NCBI GenBank assembly: GCA_021780795.1
Contig: JAJXYA010000322.1
Location: 1-6,394, forward strand
Direction: 5' to 3'
Length of the DNA: 6,394 bases
Origin: Bacillota bacterium
GTDB lineage: Bacteria; Bacillota_A; Clostridia; Clostridiales; Clostridiaceae
The position numbers and the translations under genes were made by a program. Below, one piece after another: positions 1 through 5,263 of the stretch. A model generated the notes under the pieces. It saw only the letters and a list, made by a program, of their open reading frames with translations, had not been told where the DNA came from and did not search any database. Within the stretch, counting starts at the first letter, position 1, and the number at the start of each line of letters is the position of its first letter.

Positions 1-23
1 TAAGCGTAGGAAAATCCACCATC

Positions 24-51
24 ATTGTCAATTGTCCATTGTCAAATGTCA
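24..51. repeat. Four tandem heptamers, unit ATTGTCA
   Basis: Four back-to-back 7-bp units read ATTGTCA, ATTGTCC, ATTGTCA and AATGTCA on the plus strand (TTGACAA-like on the minus strand). Two of the four deviate by one base. The array lies between the end of the 49-aa gene and the left window edge, so its true extent and flanks to the left are unknown. The minus-strand unit resembles a sigma-A -35 hexamer, but no matching -10 boxes are arranged with it. Short arrays of this kind are, in my recollection, scattered in clostridial intergenic regions, but family membership cannot be tested here. Confidence 0.7.
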
Positions 52-115
52 ATTAATATATAATGCGTTTCACTTTTTATCTATTTAAGCTTAAGAGTTA
101 GTGCGTAATATTATT

Positions 116-265
116 TTATGCCTCATCTTTTTCTTTTTTCATTTTAATTTTATTTTTAATTTCTTCTCTTATTTTAGCACTCTTATAAAATTCCGCTCCA
201 GTATCTAGCATATTATTACCTATTGCAGCCATTCTCAATTGCATTTTAGTCATTTTTTTGCTCAT
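116..265 (-). CDS. Small basic hypothetical protein, 49 aa
   Basis: This is a complete 50-codon frame starting with ATG at 265 and ending with TAA at 116. An AAGGAG ribosome binding site lies at 275-280, nine bases before the ATG, which makes translation credible despite the size. The product begins MSKKMTKMQLRMAAIGNNML and ends in a run rich in Lys and Glu. It has no Cys, no signal peptide and no membrane segment, so a small cytosolic, partly helical protein is expected. A sigma-G-like promoter lies just upstream (288-316), so a forespore-expressed product is possible. No family is recognised and no function is assigned. No convincing terminator is seen between its stop and the window edge. 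Confidence 0.6.
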   Translation of the reverse strand: MSKKMTKMQLRMAAIGNNMLDTGAEFYKSAKIREEIKNKIKMKKEKDEA

Positions 266-287
266 ATAGGAATACTCCTTTTTAAAT

Positions 288-316
288 TATTATGTGAATT
301 ATATAATTTTTTATAC
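288..316 (-). promoter_or_regulatory. Candidate sigma-G (forespore) promoter
   Basis: Reading the minus strand, GTATA (316-312), a 17-bp spacer and CATAATA (294-288) fit the sigma-G pattern GHATR/CATWHTA known from Bacillus subtilis. The start point would fall about 15 bases before the AAGGAG site of the 49-aa gene. A TATAAT-like string at 299-304 overlaps it but has no good -35 partner for sigma-A. In such AT-rich DNA a chance match is quite possible. Confidence 0.4.
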
Positions 317-317
317 T

Positions 318-349
318 CAAAAATAGCACTTAGATTAACTTCTAAGTGC
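318..349 (-). terminator. Intrinsic terminator after the 45-aa gene
   Basis: A perfect 9-bp stem (326-334 with 341-349, arm GCACTTAGA) encloses a 6-base loop. On the minus strand it is followed by TATTTTTG. It lies 22 bases past the stop codon of the 45-aa gene, and separates that gene from the 49-aa gene and its own putative promoter. Confidence 0.75.
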
Positions 350-371
350 ATGTCAATATTTAAGTCATATC

Positions 372-509
372 CTATTTGCTAAGTTCTTCAATTTTTCTAG
401 TTACTTCTGCTTCATGTTGTCTATATTGTTCTTCTGGTATTAAAGGTTTTAGAACCTTTAAACTATTCTGAAGCTCTGCAATTCTTAATCTTTTTTCACT
501 TTCGCTCAT
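372..509 (-). CDS. Small helical hypothetical protein, 45 aa
   Basis: This is a complete frame from ATG at 509 to TAG at 372. A GAGG ribosome binding site at 515-518 lies five bases before the start. The product starts MSESEKRLRIAELQNSLKVL and is very rich in charged residues (Glu, Lys, Arg), with leucines spaced about as in an amphipathic helix or short coiled coil. A Pro at residue 22 and another at 25 probably break it into two helices. There is no Cys, signal peptide or membrane segment. The gene is a single transcription unit: a near-consensus sigma-A promoter with a palindromic operator lies about 80 bases upstream, and a hairpin terminator follows. I do not recognise the family. The complete set of expression signals makes it a better candidate gene than its length suggests. 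Confidence 0.6.
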   Translation of the reverse strand: MSESEKRLRIAELQNSLKVLKPLIPEEQYRQHEAEVTRKIEELSK

Positions 510-575
510 AACTACCTCACTCTTTTTTTACAAAAATAATAAGTGTACGTATTGCTCTTGCAAATATATGGGACA

Positions 576-597
576 ATACTGTTCACGTTAACGGTAT
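576..597. promoter_or_regulatory. 22-bp near-palindromic operator, TetR-type in appearance
   Basis: The 22 bases match their own reverse complement at 18 of 22 positions, centred on ACGT at 585-588, with half-sites of the form ATACYGTTM. The block begins one base downstream of the -10 hexamer of the minus-strand promoter at 599-627 and therefore covers the expected transcription start. A bound dimer there would block RNA polymerase. Size, symmetry and placement are typical of TetR-family operators. No TetR gene is in the window, so the identity of the regulator is inference. Confidence 0.55.
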
Positions 598-598
598 C

Positions 599-627
599 AT
601 TTTATTACAATATAAATCATATGTCAA
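599..627 (-). promoter_or_regulatory. Sigma-A promoter of the 45-aa gene
   Basis: On the minus strand there is a perfect -35 TTGACA (627-622), a 17-bp spacer and -10 TAAAAT (604-599). The start should be near 592, giving an untranslated leader of about 80 bases before the 45-aa gene. A near-palindrome overlaps the start site (576-597). The leader also holds a 6-bp inverted repeat (549-554 with 574-579). Confidence 0.75.
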
Positions 628-670
628 TGACAAATTAAGACAAGTTTCTTTATTTTTTTGTACTTTTCGA

Positions 671-701
671 CTTTATGTTTTTCAGTACAAAAAACATAAA
701 G
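671..701. repeat. Inverted repeat overlapping the second tRNA-operon terminator
   Basis: A perfect 12-bp stem (671-682 with 690-701, arm CTTTATGTTTTT) encloses a 7-base loop. Bases 697-701 are shared with the neighbouring hairpin at 697-734, so the two cannot form fully at once. On neither strand is this hairpin followed by a convincing U-run. It may be a remnant, an RNA 3'-end structure, or an alternative fold competing with the terminator. Confidence 0.55.
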
Positions 702-734
702 ATTTCTTTAAGACAATTCCTAAAGAAATCTTTA
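689..734 (-). terminator. Second terminator downstream of the tRNA operon
   Basis: A perfect 14-bp stem (697-710 with 721-734) encloses a 10-base loop and is followed on the minus strand by TGTTTTTTG (696-688). It lies downstream of tRNA-Cys and after a first hairpin at 747-774, giving a tandem arrangement. The stem is very AT-rich, which lowers its expected stability. Confidence 0.65.
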
Positions 735-742
735 ATAAAGTT

Positions 743-774
743 AAAAATCTTTGAAAACAAATATTTTCAAAGAT
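743..774 (-). terminator. First terminator of the tRNA operon
   Basis: An 11-bp perfect stem (747-757 with 764-774, arm ATCTTTGAAAA) with a 6-base loop is followed on the minus strand by a short T run (746-743). It begins nine bases past the CCA end of tRNA-Cys. The run is short and the stem poor in GC, so it may work together with the second hairpin. Confidence 0.6.
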
Positions 775-782
775 CTTAATTT

Positions 783-856
783 TGGAGGCGCCACCCAGAT
801 TTGAACTGGGGATCAAGGTTTTGCAGACCTATGCCTTACCACTTGGCCATAGCGCC
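783..856 (-). tRNA. tRNA-Cys (GCA)
   Basis: This is the last gene of the five-tRNA operon. The 5' end GGCGCTA pairs over seven positions with TGGCGCC at the 3' end, followed by discriminator T (786), as usual for bacterial tRNA-Cys, and an encoded CCA (785-783). The anticodon GCA is at 824-822 and reads Cys codons TGC/TGT. The T-loop GTTCAAATC is intact. Only three bases (857-859) separate its 5' end from the CCA of tRNA-Gly. Confidence 0.96.
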
Positions 857-859
857 ATT

Positions 860-934
860 TGGAGCGGAAGACGAGATTCGAACTCGCGACGTTCACCTTG
901 GCAAGGTGACGCTCTACCACTGAGCCACTCCCGC
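860..934 (-). tRNA. tRNA-Gly (GCC)
   Basis: The acceptor arm GCGGGAG pairs with CTTCCGC (one G-U pair), followed by T73 and an encoded CCA (862-860). The anticodon GCC at 902-900 sits in the seven-base loop TTGCCAA and reads GGC/GGT. The D-arm (AGTGGTAGAGC) and T-loop (GTTCGAATC) are canonical. It is the fourth gene of the operon. Confidence 0.96.
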
Positions 935-941
935 AAATATA

Positions 942-1017
<76 letters not shown>

Positions 1018-1053
1018 TTAATAACTATAAAAATAAATTAAAATATATAAAAT

Positions 1054-1130
1054 TGGCGACCTGGAAGGGGATCGAACCCTCGACCTCTGGCGTGACAGGC
1101 CAGCACTCTAACCATCTGAGCCACCAGGCC
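1054..1130 (-). tRNA. tRNA-Asp (GTC)
   Basis: The 5' end GGCCTGG pairs with CCAGGTC (with one wobble pair), followed by G73, the expected Asp discriminator, and an encoded CCA (1056-1054). The anticodon GTC at 1096-1094 sits in the loop CTGTCAC and reads GAC/GAT. Second gene of the operon, nine bases after tRNA-Val. Confidence 0.96.
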
Positions 1131-1139
1131 TAATTTCTA

Positions 1140-1215
1140 TGGTGGGCACAACAGGGCTCGAACCTGTGACCCTCTGCTTGTAAGGCAGATGCTCTCCCAG
1201 CTGAGCTATGCGCCC
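1140..1215 (-). tRNA. tRNA-Val (TAC)
   Basis: This is the first gene of the operon. The 5' end GGGCGCA pairs with TGTGCCC (one wobble pair), followed by A73 and an encoded CCA (1142-1140). The anticodon TAC (1182-1180) lies in the loop CTTACAA between stem arms TCTGC and GCAGA; it reads GTA and, with wobble modification, other Val codons. The promoter -10 box is 22 bases upstream. Confidence 0.96.
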
Positions 1216-1237
1216 ATAGATTTTCAAGACAATTAAT

Positions 1238-1266
1238 ATTGTATAACGATTACTCCATTTTGTCAA
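1238..1266 (-). promoter_or_regulatory. Sigma-A promoter of the tRNA operon
   Basis: On the minus strand: -35 TTGACA (1266-1261), a 17-bp spacer, -10 TACAAT (1243-1238). This is one base from perfect consensus. Upstream (about 1273-1297) there is an A-rich stretch on this strand that could act as an UP element, as is common for stable-RNA promoters. The expected start near 1231 leaves a short leader of about 15 bases before mature tRNA-Val. Confidence 0.88.
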
Positions 1267-1329
1267 TATAATTATTGCAACTTTTTTATTTTTTTCTGAT
1301 TCAAGATTATAATAACCAAAATCTTTCTA

Positions 1330-1358
1330 TTGCTCTTCTTTACACAATATCTTAATAT
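1330..1358 (+). promoter_or_regulatory. Possible sigma-A promoter of the ydcF-like gene
   Basis: TTGCTC (1330-1335), a 17-bp spacer and TAATAT (1353-1358) lie about 30 bases before the ATG at 1388. The start would be near 1365, leaving a leader of about 23 bases that contains the GGAGG site. A TATAAT at 1308-1313 is an alternative -10 without a good -35 partner. Confidence 0.45.
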
Positions 1359-1387
1359 AATAATAAATAGGAAAATGGAGGATAATC

Positions 1388-1966
1388 ATGTTTATTTTAC
1401 TTATCATATTATTTTTATTAATGCTAATATTCATAAATATATATCCACTTTTATTTTATAAACCGCCTATAACCGAATTAAAACTAAAAAAATATGATAC
1501 CATAATAATTTTAGGTTATCCTGCATTAAAGGATGGCAAACCCTCCCCAATTATGCTAGAAAGGGTTTATAAAGCTGTAGAGCTATTTAAAAGTGGTTAT
1601 TCATTTAATATTATTTGCTCAGGAGGTAGTGCACATAATGAACATTGTGAGGCTACAATAATGGCTAATCTAGCAATAGCAAAAGGAGTTCCAACAGAAG
1701 CCATAATTATTGAGGATAACTCTCTTAATACTTATAGTAATATTTTTAACTGTTATGAAATAATAAAAAAAAGAAACTGGCATTCTGCCCTTGTAGTTAC
1801 TTCTCCATGGCATCTAAAACGCTCCAGTTTCCTATTATCAAAATTTGATATTATATTTGCGTTAAAAGGCTCTGCTATTCCAAAACAGTTTTCAAAATTT
1901 GATATTTTACTCATATACTTTTTTGAAAACTACACTATGACTAAAAATAAAATATTGTTTCATTAA
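1388..1966 (+). CDS. Membrane-anchored YdcF/SanA-like (DUF218) protein, 192 aa
   Basis: The protein belongs to the YdcF/SanA/ElyC (DUF218) family. Members are often linked to the cell envelope (SanA to envelope barrier function, ElyC to peptidoglycan precursor metabolism), but biochemical activity is mostly unproven. Residues 1-24 form a hydrophobic membrane segment with little charge before it, so the domain is probably anchored. Family landmarks in order are a first beta strand with ILGY (about 41-44) followed by DGKPS and an Arg (49-59), SGG (78-80), an E-x(4)-MA segment (88-93), GVP with ED-S-NT (100-115) and VTSPWHLKRS (137-146). The length is near the family norm. GGAGG (1377-1381) lies six bases before the ATG. 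The gene is monocistronic, divergent from the tRNA operon and convergent with hslO, with only 33 bases between stops. The exact substrate is unknown. Confidence 0.85.
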   Translation: MFILLIILFLLMLIFINIYPLLFYKPPITELKLKKYDTIIILGYPALKDGKPSPIMLERVYKAVELFKSGYSFNIICSGGSAHNEHCEATIMANLAIAKGVPTEAIIIEDNSLNTYSNIFNCYEIIKKRNWHSALVVTSPWHLKRSSFLLSKFDIIFALKGSAIPKQFSKFDILLIYFFENYTMTKNKILFH

Positions 1967-1999
1967 CTATATTTAGTAAACTCTAATTGCTTTTATCGC

Positions 2000-2884
2000 C
2001 TATTTCCCTAATCCCCTTAACATCTTACCTATATCTTCATGAGTAAATTCATATACTTTATCACAAAAATTACATCTAAGTTCTTCTGATTTTCCATCCT
2101 CGTACAAACTCTTTAGTTCATCTTTACCAATGCTCATAAGTGCTCTTTCAACACGTTCCCTACTACAATCACATTTATATTTTGGTTTCATTTCACCTAT
2201 TATTTTCAAATCCATTCCTTCGAAAATGAAATTTAAAATTTCTTCAATATTCATTCCGTCAGTCATTAATTTTGTTATAGACGGAATTTCCTCAAGCCTA
2301 TATGTTATCAAATCGGCAGTAAGCTCATTATAGTCTGGCATCATTTGAATAATAAAGCCTCCTGCTGCCTTTATAGATAAATCAGTATCAACTAACACGC
2401 CTAGTCCAACTGCAGATGGAACTTGTTCTGAAGATGTAAAATAATAAGCCAAATCATCACCTATTTCACCAGTATAAATAGGTACTTGTCCAACATATGG
2501 CTCCTTTAGCCCTAAATCTCTAATTATAGTAAGACTTCCATCTTTACCGATTATTCCACTTACATCTAATTTACCAATTGCATTGGCAGGCAAATCAGCG
2601 TTAGGATTCCCTATATATCCTTTTACGCTAGCGTCGCTATGAGCTGTTACCACAACCCCCCTTGCTTCTTTGCCTCCATCTATTTTTAAAGTAAGTACAT
2701 CTTTATCATTTTTCATCATTGCACCCATCAAGGAGCCTGCAGTAAGAAACCTTCCAAGTGCAGCCGCTGCTGTAGGTGCACATTTATGCATTTTTACACC
2801 TTCATTAACAAGCTCAGTAGTTGTTGCAGCAATAATTCTAACTTCATCATTCTTAGCTGTTGCAATTAATAATTTATCTTCCAT
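2000..2884 (-). CDS. hslO: Hsp33, redox-regulated molecular chaperone (294 aa)
   Basis: Hsp33 is a cytosolic holdase that is inactive when its four cysteines hold zinc and becomes active when oxidation releases the metal and unfolds the linker. All four zinc-binding cysteines are present in the C-terminal domain as CDC (Cys238, Cys240) and CNFC (Cys271, Cys274). The N-terminal dimerisation/substrate region occupies roughly residues 1-225. The length matches the family (about 290-295). I start the gene at ATG 2884 ([10 protein letters not shown]) rather than the in-frame ATG at 2902, because the GAGGAG site at 2892-2897 lies seven bases upstream of 2884 and inside the longer version. It follows the methyltransferase gene with one base between stop and start, so it is cotranscribed and probably translationally coupled. 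In an anaerobe it would serve defence against oxygen or hypochlorite exposure. Confidence 0.96.
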   Translation of the reverse strand: MEDKLLIATAKNDEVRIIAATTTELVNEGVKMHKCAPTAAAALGRFLTAGSLMGAMMKNDKDVLTLKIDGGKEARGVVVTAHSDASVKGYIGNPNADLPANAIGKLDVSGIIGKDGSLTIIRDLGLKEPYVGQVPIYTGEIGDDLAYYFTSSEQVPSAVGLGVLVDTDLSIKAAGGFIIQMMPDYNELTADLITYRLEEIPSITKLMTDGMNIEEILNFIFEGMDLKIIGEMKPKYKCDCSRERVERALMSIGKDELKSLYEDGKSEELRCNFCDKVYEFTHEDIGKMLRGLGK

Positions 2885-2885
2885 T

Positions 2886-3635
2886 TTAGTTCTCCTCATC
2901 ATTTTTTAAAACGTAAACAATTCTTTCTGTAGTATTTATGATTTCTTCTTTTTTGTAATTATTCATCTTTTGTACTATCTTCAAAGCTGAAGCATTTATA
3001 ACCTCTTCTATTTCATCTTCTTTATAAGCTCTTTCTGAATGTTCTTCATCAAACCTTTCATAAAGGCCTTCTCTTTTTATAAAAAATGTTAAAAACATGT
3101 CCACAATATTATGTTCCAACTGATTTTGCCAAATGTAAACTACATCTTCATCATCGTAAGTAAATACATTGTTTCCTAAAATATTATTTAATTTATAATA
3201 TGAATTTATATCAAAAATAAATATTCCATTGCTTTTCAAATGCTTTTTTACATTTATAAAGTAATTTTTAAGCTGGTTCTTATCAATAATATAGTTAGTA
3301 GAATCTAGTGCACAAGTAATCAAATCAAACTTTCTATTTAAATTTAAATCACATATGTTTTGACAAACTAACTTTGCCTTAATACCTTGTTTTCTTAGTT
3401 TATCATCAGCCTCAATAAGCATTTCCTCTGATAAATCCACACCCCAAACGTTTTGAAACTCTCCAGCTATTATTGAAGTTAAGTTACCCGTTCCACAAGC
3501 CAAATCTAAATAATCTAAAGTCTCTCCACCTTGCTCTTTAAATACATTTAAAATCACTTGTGACCACTCTTCATAGTTTATATCCGAATTAATAAGCTCA
3601 TCATAAATATGAGCAAACTGATTATAACACTGCAT
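2886..3635 (-). CDS. Class I SAM-dependent methyltransferase, YqeM-like (249 aa)
   Basis: This is a Rossmann-fold methyltransferase using S-adenosylmethionine; the substrate is unknown. Motif I is [11 protein letters not shown] at residues 43-53, the acidic residue that binds the ribose of SAM is Asp67 in GVDLS, and the later strand [14 protein letters not shown] (103-116) corresponds to motifs around the active-site edge. The N-terminus ([12 protein letters not shown]) matches the FA-x-IYD opening typical of Bacillus YqeM-like proteins. The start is supported by GAGGGAG (3642-3648) six bases before the ATG. It is the first gene of a two-gene operon with hslO, driven by the promoter at 3670-3698. 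The last sense codons (GAT GAG GAG AAC) double as the hslO ribosome binding site. The functional link to Hsp33 is not known; the pairing may only be a shared transcript. Confidence 0.88.
   Translation of the reverse strand: MQCYNQFAHIYDELINSDINYEEWSQVILNVFKEQGGETLDYLDLACGTGNLTSIIAGEFQNVWGVDLSEEMLIEADDKLRKQGIKAKLVCQNICDLNLNRKFDLITCALDSTNYIIDKNQLKNYFINVKKHLKSNGIFIFDINSYYKLNNILGNNVFTYDDEDVVYIWQNQLEHNIVDMFLTFFIKREGLYERFDEEHSERAYKEDEIEEVINASALKIVQKMNNYKKEEIINTTERIVYVLKNDEEN
2892..2897 (-). promoter_or_regulatory. Ribosome binding site deciding the hslO start
   Basis: GAGGAG lies seven bases before ATG 2884 and within the last codons of the methyltransferase gene. An in-frame upstream ATG at 2902 would put this site inside the coding region and itself has no site upstream, so 2884 is preferred. 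Confidence 0.85.
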
Positions 3636-3669
3636 ATTGTACTCCCTCTAAAATAAGTTATCAAATTAT

Positions 3670-3698
3670 ATTATATTTAATATTTTAAAGTTGTGCAA
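3670..3698 (-). promoter_or_regulatory. Sigma-A promoter of the methyltransferase-hslO operon
   Basis: On the minus strand: TTGCAC (3698-3693), a 17-bp spacer and a perfect TATAAT (3675-3670). A second TATAAT at 3665-3670 has less good spacing. The start near 3663 gives a leader of about 28 bases before the ATG at 3635. No heat-shock repressor site (CIRCE-like repeat) is seen. Confidence 0.75.
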
Positions 3699-3716
3699 GT
3701 CATACAATTGCATATA

Positions 3717-3974
3717 TCAATCCCTATTTATTTTTAATATTTCCGAATTTTTAGGAATATTTAATTCTTTTTTTCTTTTTGTCATATTGCCCCCTATTCT
3801 ACCCGTTTCTTCAGCAGTAAGTCCTCCCCAGCCTATTTTATCTACTTTCTCTTTTAAGCCAAGCTCCTCCGCAATTTCATACTTTATTTTTTCTCTCATT
3901 TCTTCCATAGGGTTTAATTTTGTATTTGACTTTAGCTTAGCTTTAATAATCTTTTTTAACGGTGTTTTACTCAT
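3717..3974 (-). CDS. Divergent alpha/beta-type small acid-soluble spore protein (85 aa)
   Basis: SASPs of this type coat spore DNA in the forespore, protect it, and are degraded at germination by the GPR protease. The match is in the central and C-terminal region: KYEIAEELG (31-39), which contains the GPR-type cleavage context around KYEIA, and GLTAEETGRIGGNMTKR (51-67), corresponding to the conserved GxxGGxMTKR helix. It differs from major SASPs by a Lys-rich N-terminal extension of about 28 residues and a GWGGL segment between the two helices, somewhat like the B. subtilis SspF subgroup. ATG 3974 is chosen because GGAGG (3983-3987) sits eight bases upstream; the ATG at 3989 overlaps that site and has none of its own. 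The gene is monocistronic. I could not find a clear sigma-G promoter upstream, although one is expected. Confidence 0.82.
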   Translation of the reverse strand: MSKTPLKKIIKAKLKSNTKLNPMEEMREKIKYEIAEELGLKEKVDKIGWGGLTAEETGRIGGNMTKRKKELNIPKNSEILKINRD

Positions 3975-3982
3975 AAAATTTT

Positions 3983-3987
3983 CCTCC
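3983..3987 (-). promoter_or_regulatory. Ribosome binding site deciding the SASP gene start
   Basis: GGAGG lies eight bases before ATG 3974. The in-frame ATG at 3989-3987 shares a base with it, so the longer 90-aa version would destroy the logic of the site; the 85-aa form is preferred. Confidence 0.8.
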
Positions 3988-4061
3988 ATAAATGTTAGCC
4001 ATTATAATACAACATTATATGAGTATTTTTTACAAAACCAATAATAATTATGTATTATTTT

Positions 4062-4106
4062 ATATAAAAAAAGATGGTTACTATTTATTTAAGTAACCAT
4101 CTTTTT
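4062..4106 (-). terminator. Strong intrinsic terminator of the oppD-oppF operon
   Basis: A perfect 15-bp stem (4068-4082 with 4092-4106) encloses a 9-base loop; its core AGATGGTTACT is more GC-rich than other hairpins here. On the minus strand the stem runs into seven T residues (4072-4066). It starts four bases past the stop of the 58-aa gene. A T run also borders it on the plus strand, but no plus-strand gene ends nearby. Confidence 0.92.
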
Positions 4107-4109
4107 AAG

Positions 4110-4286
4110 TCATGTTTTTAACCAAACTTTAGCTAAAAAAACAAAAACTATTGTATAAAATAAAATTGCAATTATTACTATTGGTAACACAATTTGAAAA
4201 GCTGCAATGATAAGCGCTAATAAATCATTTCCTTTTGCTTTATTACTGTCAGAATTTTTTTCAATCTTATTTTCTTCTTCTTTCAT
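4110..4286 (-). CDS. Small single-span membrane protein, 58 aa
   Basis: The frame begins with ATG 4286, eleven bases after the oppF stop, and ends at TGA 4110 just before the operon terminator. The N-terminal 20 residues are highly charged (MKEEENKIEKNSDSNKAKGN), then about 22-53 is a continuous hydrophobic stretch with one membrane span and a Lys close to the C-terminus. No clear ribosome binding site precedes ATG 4286, so translation may depend on coupling to oppF. A TTG start at 4313 inside oppF would add nine residues but has no better site. I do not recognise the family. Its place as last gene of the operon suggests a transporter accessory role, but this is inference from position only. 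It is far too short to be an ABC permease. Confidence 0.6.
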   Translation of the reverse strand: MKEEENKIEKNSDSNKAKGNDLLALIIAAFQIVLPIVIIAILFYTIVFVFLAKVWLKT

Positions 4287-4297
4287 ATACAAATCAT

Positions 4298-5263
4298 CTA
4301 TACAATATGACAAGCAACGAAATGATCTCCACCAACATTTCTAAATTCCGGAACTTCTTCTCTGCATATATCTTTAGCATAAGGACATCTAGTATTAAAC
4401 TTGCATCCTTTTGGCGGATTAGCAGGGCTTGGCATATCACCTTTCAATATTATTCTATTTCTTTTCAAGGTAGGATCTGGTATTGGAACCGCAGATAAAA
4501 GTGCCTTCGTATATGGATGAAGAGGGTTATCATACATCTCATTTTTACTGCTGATTTCAACTAAATTTCCTAAATACATTACTCCAACTCTGTTACTAAT
4601 ATGTTTTACGATACTCAAATCATGAGAAATAAATAAATACGAAAATCCATTTTCTTGTTGTAAATCTCTTAAAAGATTTACAATTTGAGCTTGAATAGAA
4701 ACATCAAGGGCAGAAACTGGCTCATCTGCCACAATAAATTCTGGATTTAAAATAAGTGCTCTTGCAATACCTATTCTTTGCCTCTGTCCACCTGAAAATT
4801 CATGAGGATATCTATTAATATGGTATGGTGCTAGTCCACATATTTGAAGTGTTTCTCGCACCTTATTATCAATTTCACTTTTAGAATAAAGCTTATGATC
4901 TTTTAAAGCTTCTCCAACCGTCTCGCCTACAGTCATTCTAGGATTTAGAGAACTATATGGATCTTGGAAAATAATCTGCATTTTAGTTCTTTCTTTTCTT
5001 AGTTCTTTCTTCTTTAATGCAAATATATCTCTACCTTTAAAAATAACTTCTCCAGAAGTTTTTTCCATAAGTCTTATTATTGTTCTTCCTGTGGTACTTT
5101 TTCCGCAGCCTGATTCTCCAACTAAACCTAAGGTTTCTCCTCTTTTTAGTTCAAAAGAAACTCCATCAACAGCTTTTACATCTCCAACTTTTCTTTGGAA
5201 AACACCATCTGTAATAGGAAAATACTTTTTTAAATTTTCTACTTTTAAAATAGTTTCCGACAT
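4298..5263 (-). CDS. oppF: Oligopeptide ABC transporter ATP-binding protein OppF/DppF (321 aa)
   Basis: This is a cytoplasmic ATPase subunit of an oligopeptide/dipeptide importer. Walker A GESGCGKS is at 49-56, the Q-loop Gln at 100, signature FSGGQRQR at 156-163, Walker B FIVADEP at 176-182, D-loop SALD near 184-187 and the switch His at 214. The C-terminal oligopeptide-transporter domain follows (from about 245) with [11 protein letters not shown] and a four-cysteine set at 287, 293, 300 and 318. DppD-type ATPases with such cysteines have been found to bind a [4Fe-4S] cluster. The start is ATG 5263 with AAGGAGG at 5272-5278. The oppD stop TAA directly abuts this ATG, so translation is coupled. 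The substrate (oligo- versus dipeptide) cannot be told from the ATPase. The opp/dpp symbol is a best fit. Confidence 0.93.
   Translation of the reverse strand: MSETILKVENLKKYFPITDGVFQRKVGDVKAVDGVSFELKRGETLGLVGESGCGKSTTGRTIIRLMEKTSGEVIFKGRDIFALKKKELRKERTKMQIIFQDPYSSLNPRMTVGETVGEALKDHKLYSKSEIDNKVRETLQICGLAPYHINRYPHEFSGGQRQRIGIARALILNPEFIVADEPVSALDVSIQAQIVNLLRDLQQENGFSYLFISHDLSIVKHISNRVGVMYLGNLVEISSKNEMYDNPLHPYTKALLSAVPIPDPTLKRNRIILKGDMPSPANPPKGCKFNTRCPYAKDICREEVPEFRNVGGDHFVACHIV

Noticed and set aside
85..94. Palindrome TTAAGCTTAA
   Set aside because: A ten-base AT-rich palindrome is expected by chance, and no promoter or repeat is organised around it.
1..780. CRISPR array or mobile element suggested by repeated short motifs
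   Set aside because: The heptamers are contiguous with no spacers, and no transposase frame or paired terminal repeats are visible.
1967..1999. Possible bidirectional terminator between convergent ydcF-like gene and hslO
   Set aside because: No stem longer than about four base pairs can be formed in these 33 bases.
2130..2333. Plus-strand open frame inside hslO
   Set aside because: Antisense shadow of the conserved Hsp33 gene, no ribosome binding site, composition typical of reverse-complement reading.
2670..2909. Plus-strand open frame over the hslO 5' region
   Set aside because: Antisense shadow of hslO with no family match.
3694..3712. TGCAA/TTGCA inverted repeat after the SASP gene as a terminator
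   Set aside because: Only a 5-bp stem and no U-run; it overlaps the -35 box of the next promoter, so it is not counted as a terminator.
3691..4044. Plus-strand 117-codon frame with hydrophobic runs
   Set aside because: Reads opposite to the SASP gene, whose conserved motifs and ribosome binding site are convincing; hydrophobicity comes from antisense of Lys/Glu-rich codons.
3975..4060. Sigma-G promoter upstream of the SASP gene
   Set aside because: I searched for GHATR and CATWHTA on the minus strand; only one-mismatch -10 forms without a spaced -35 were found, so none is claimed.
4287..4313. TTG start giving a 67-aa version of the small membrane protein
   Set aside because: It overlaps the oppF end and has no better ribosome binding site than ATG 4286; the shorter form begins with a normal ATG.
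4235..4498. Plus-strand frame over the oppF 3' end
   Set aside because: Antisense to the oppF cysteine-containing C-terminal domain; no start signals.
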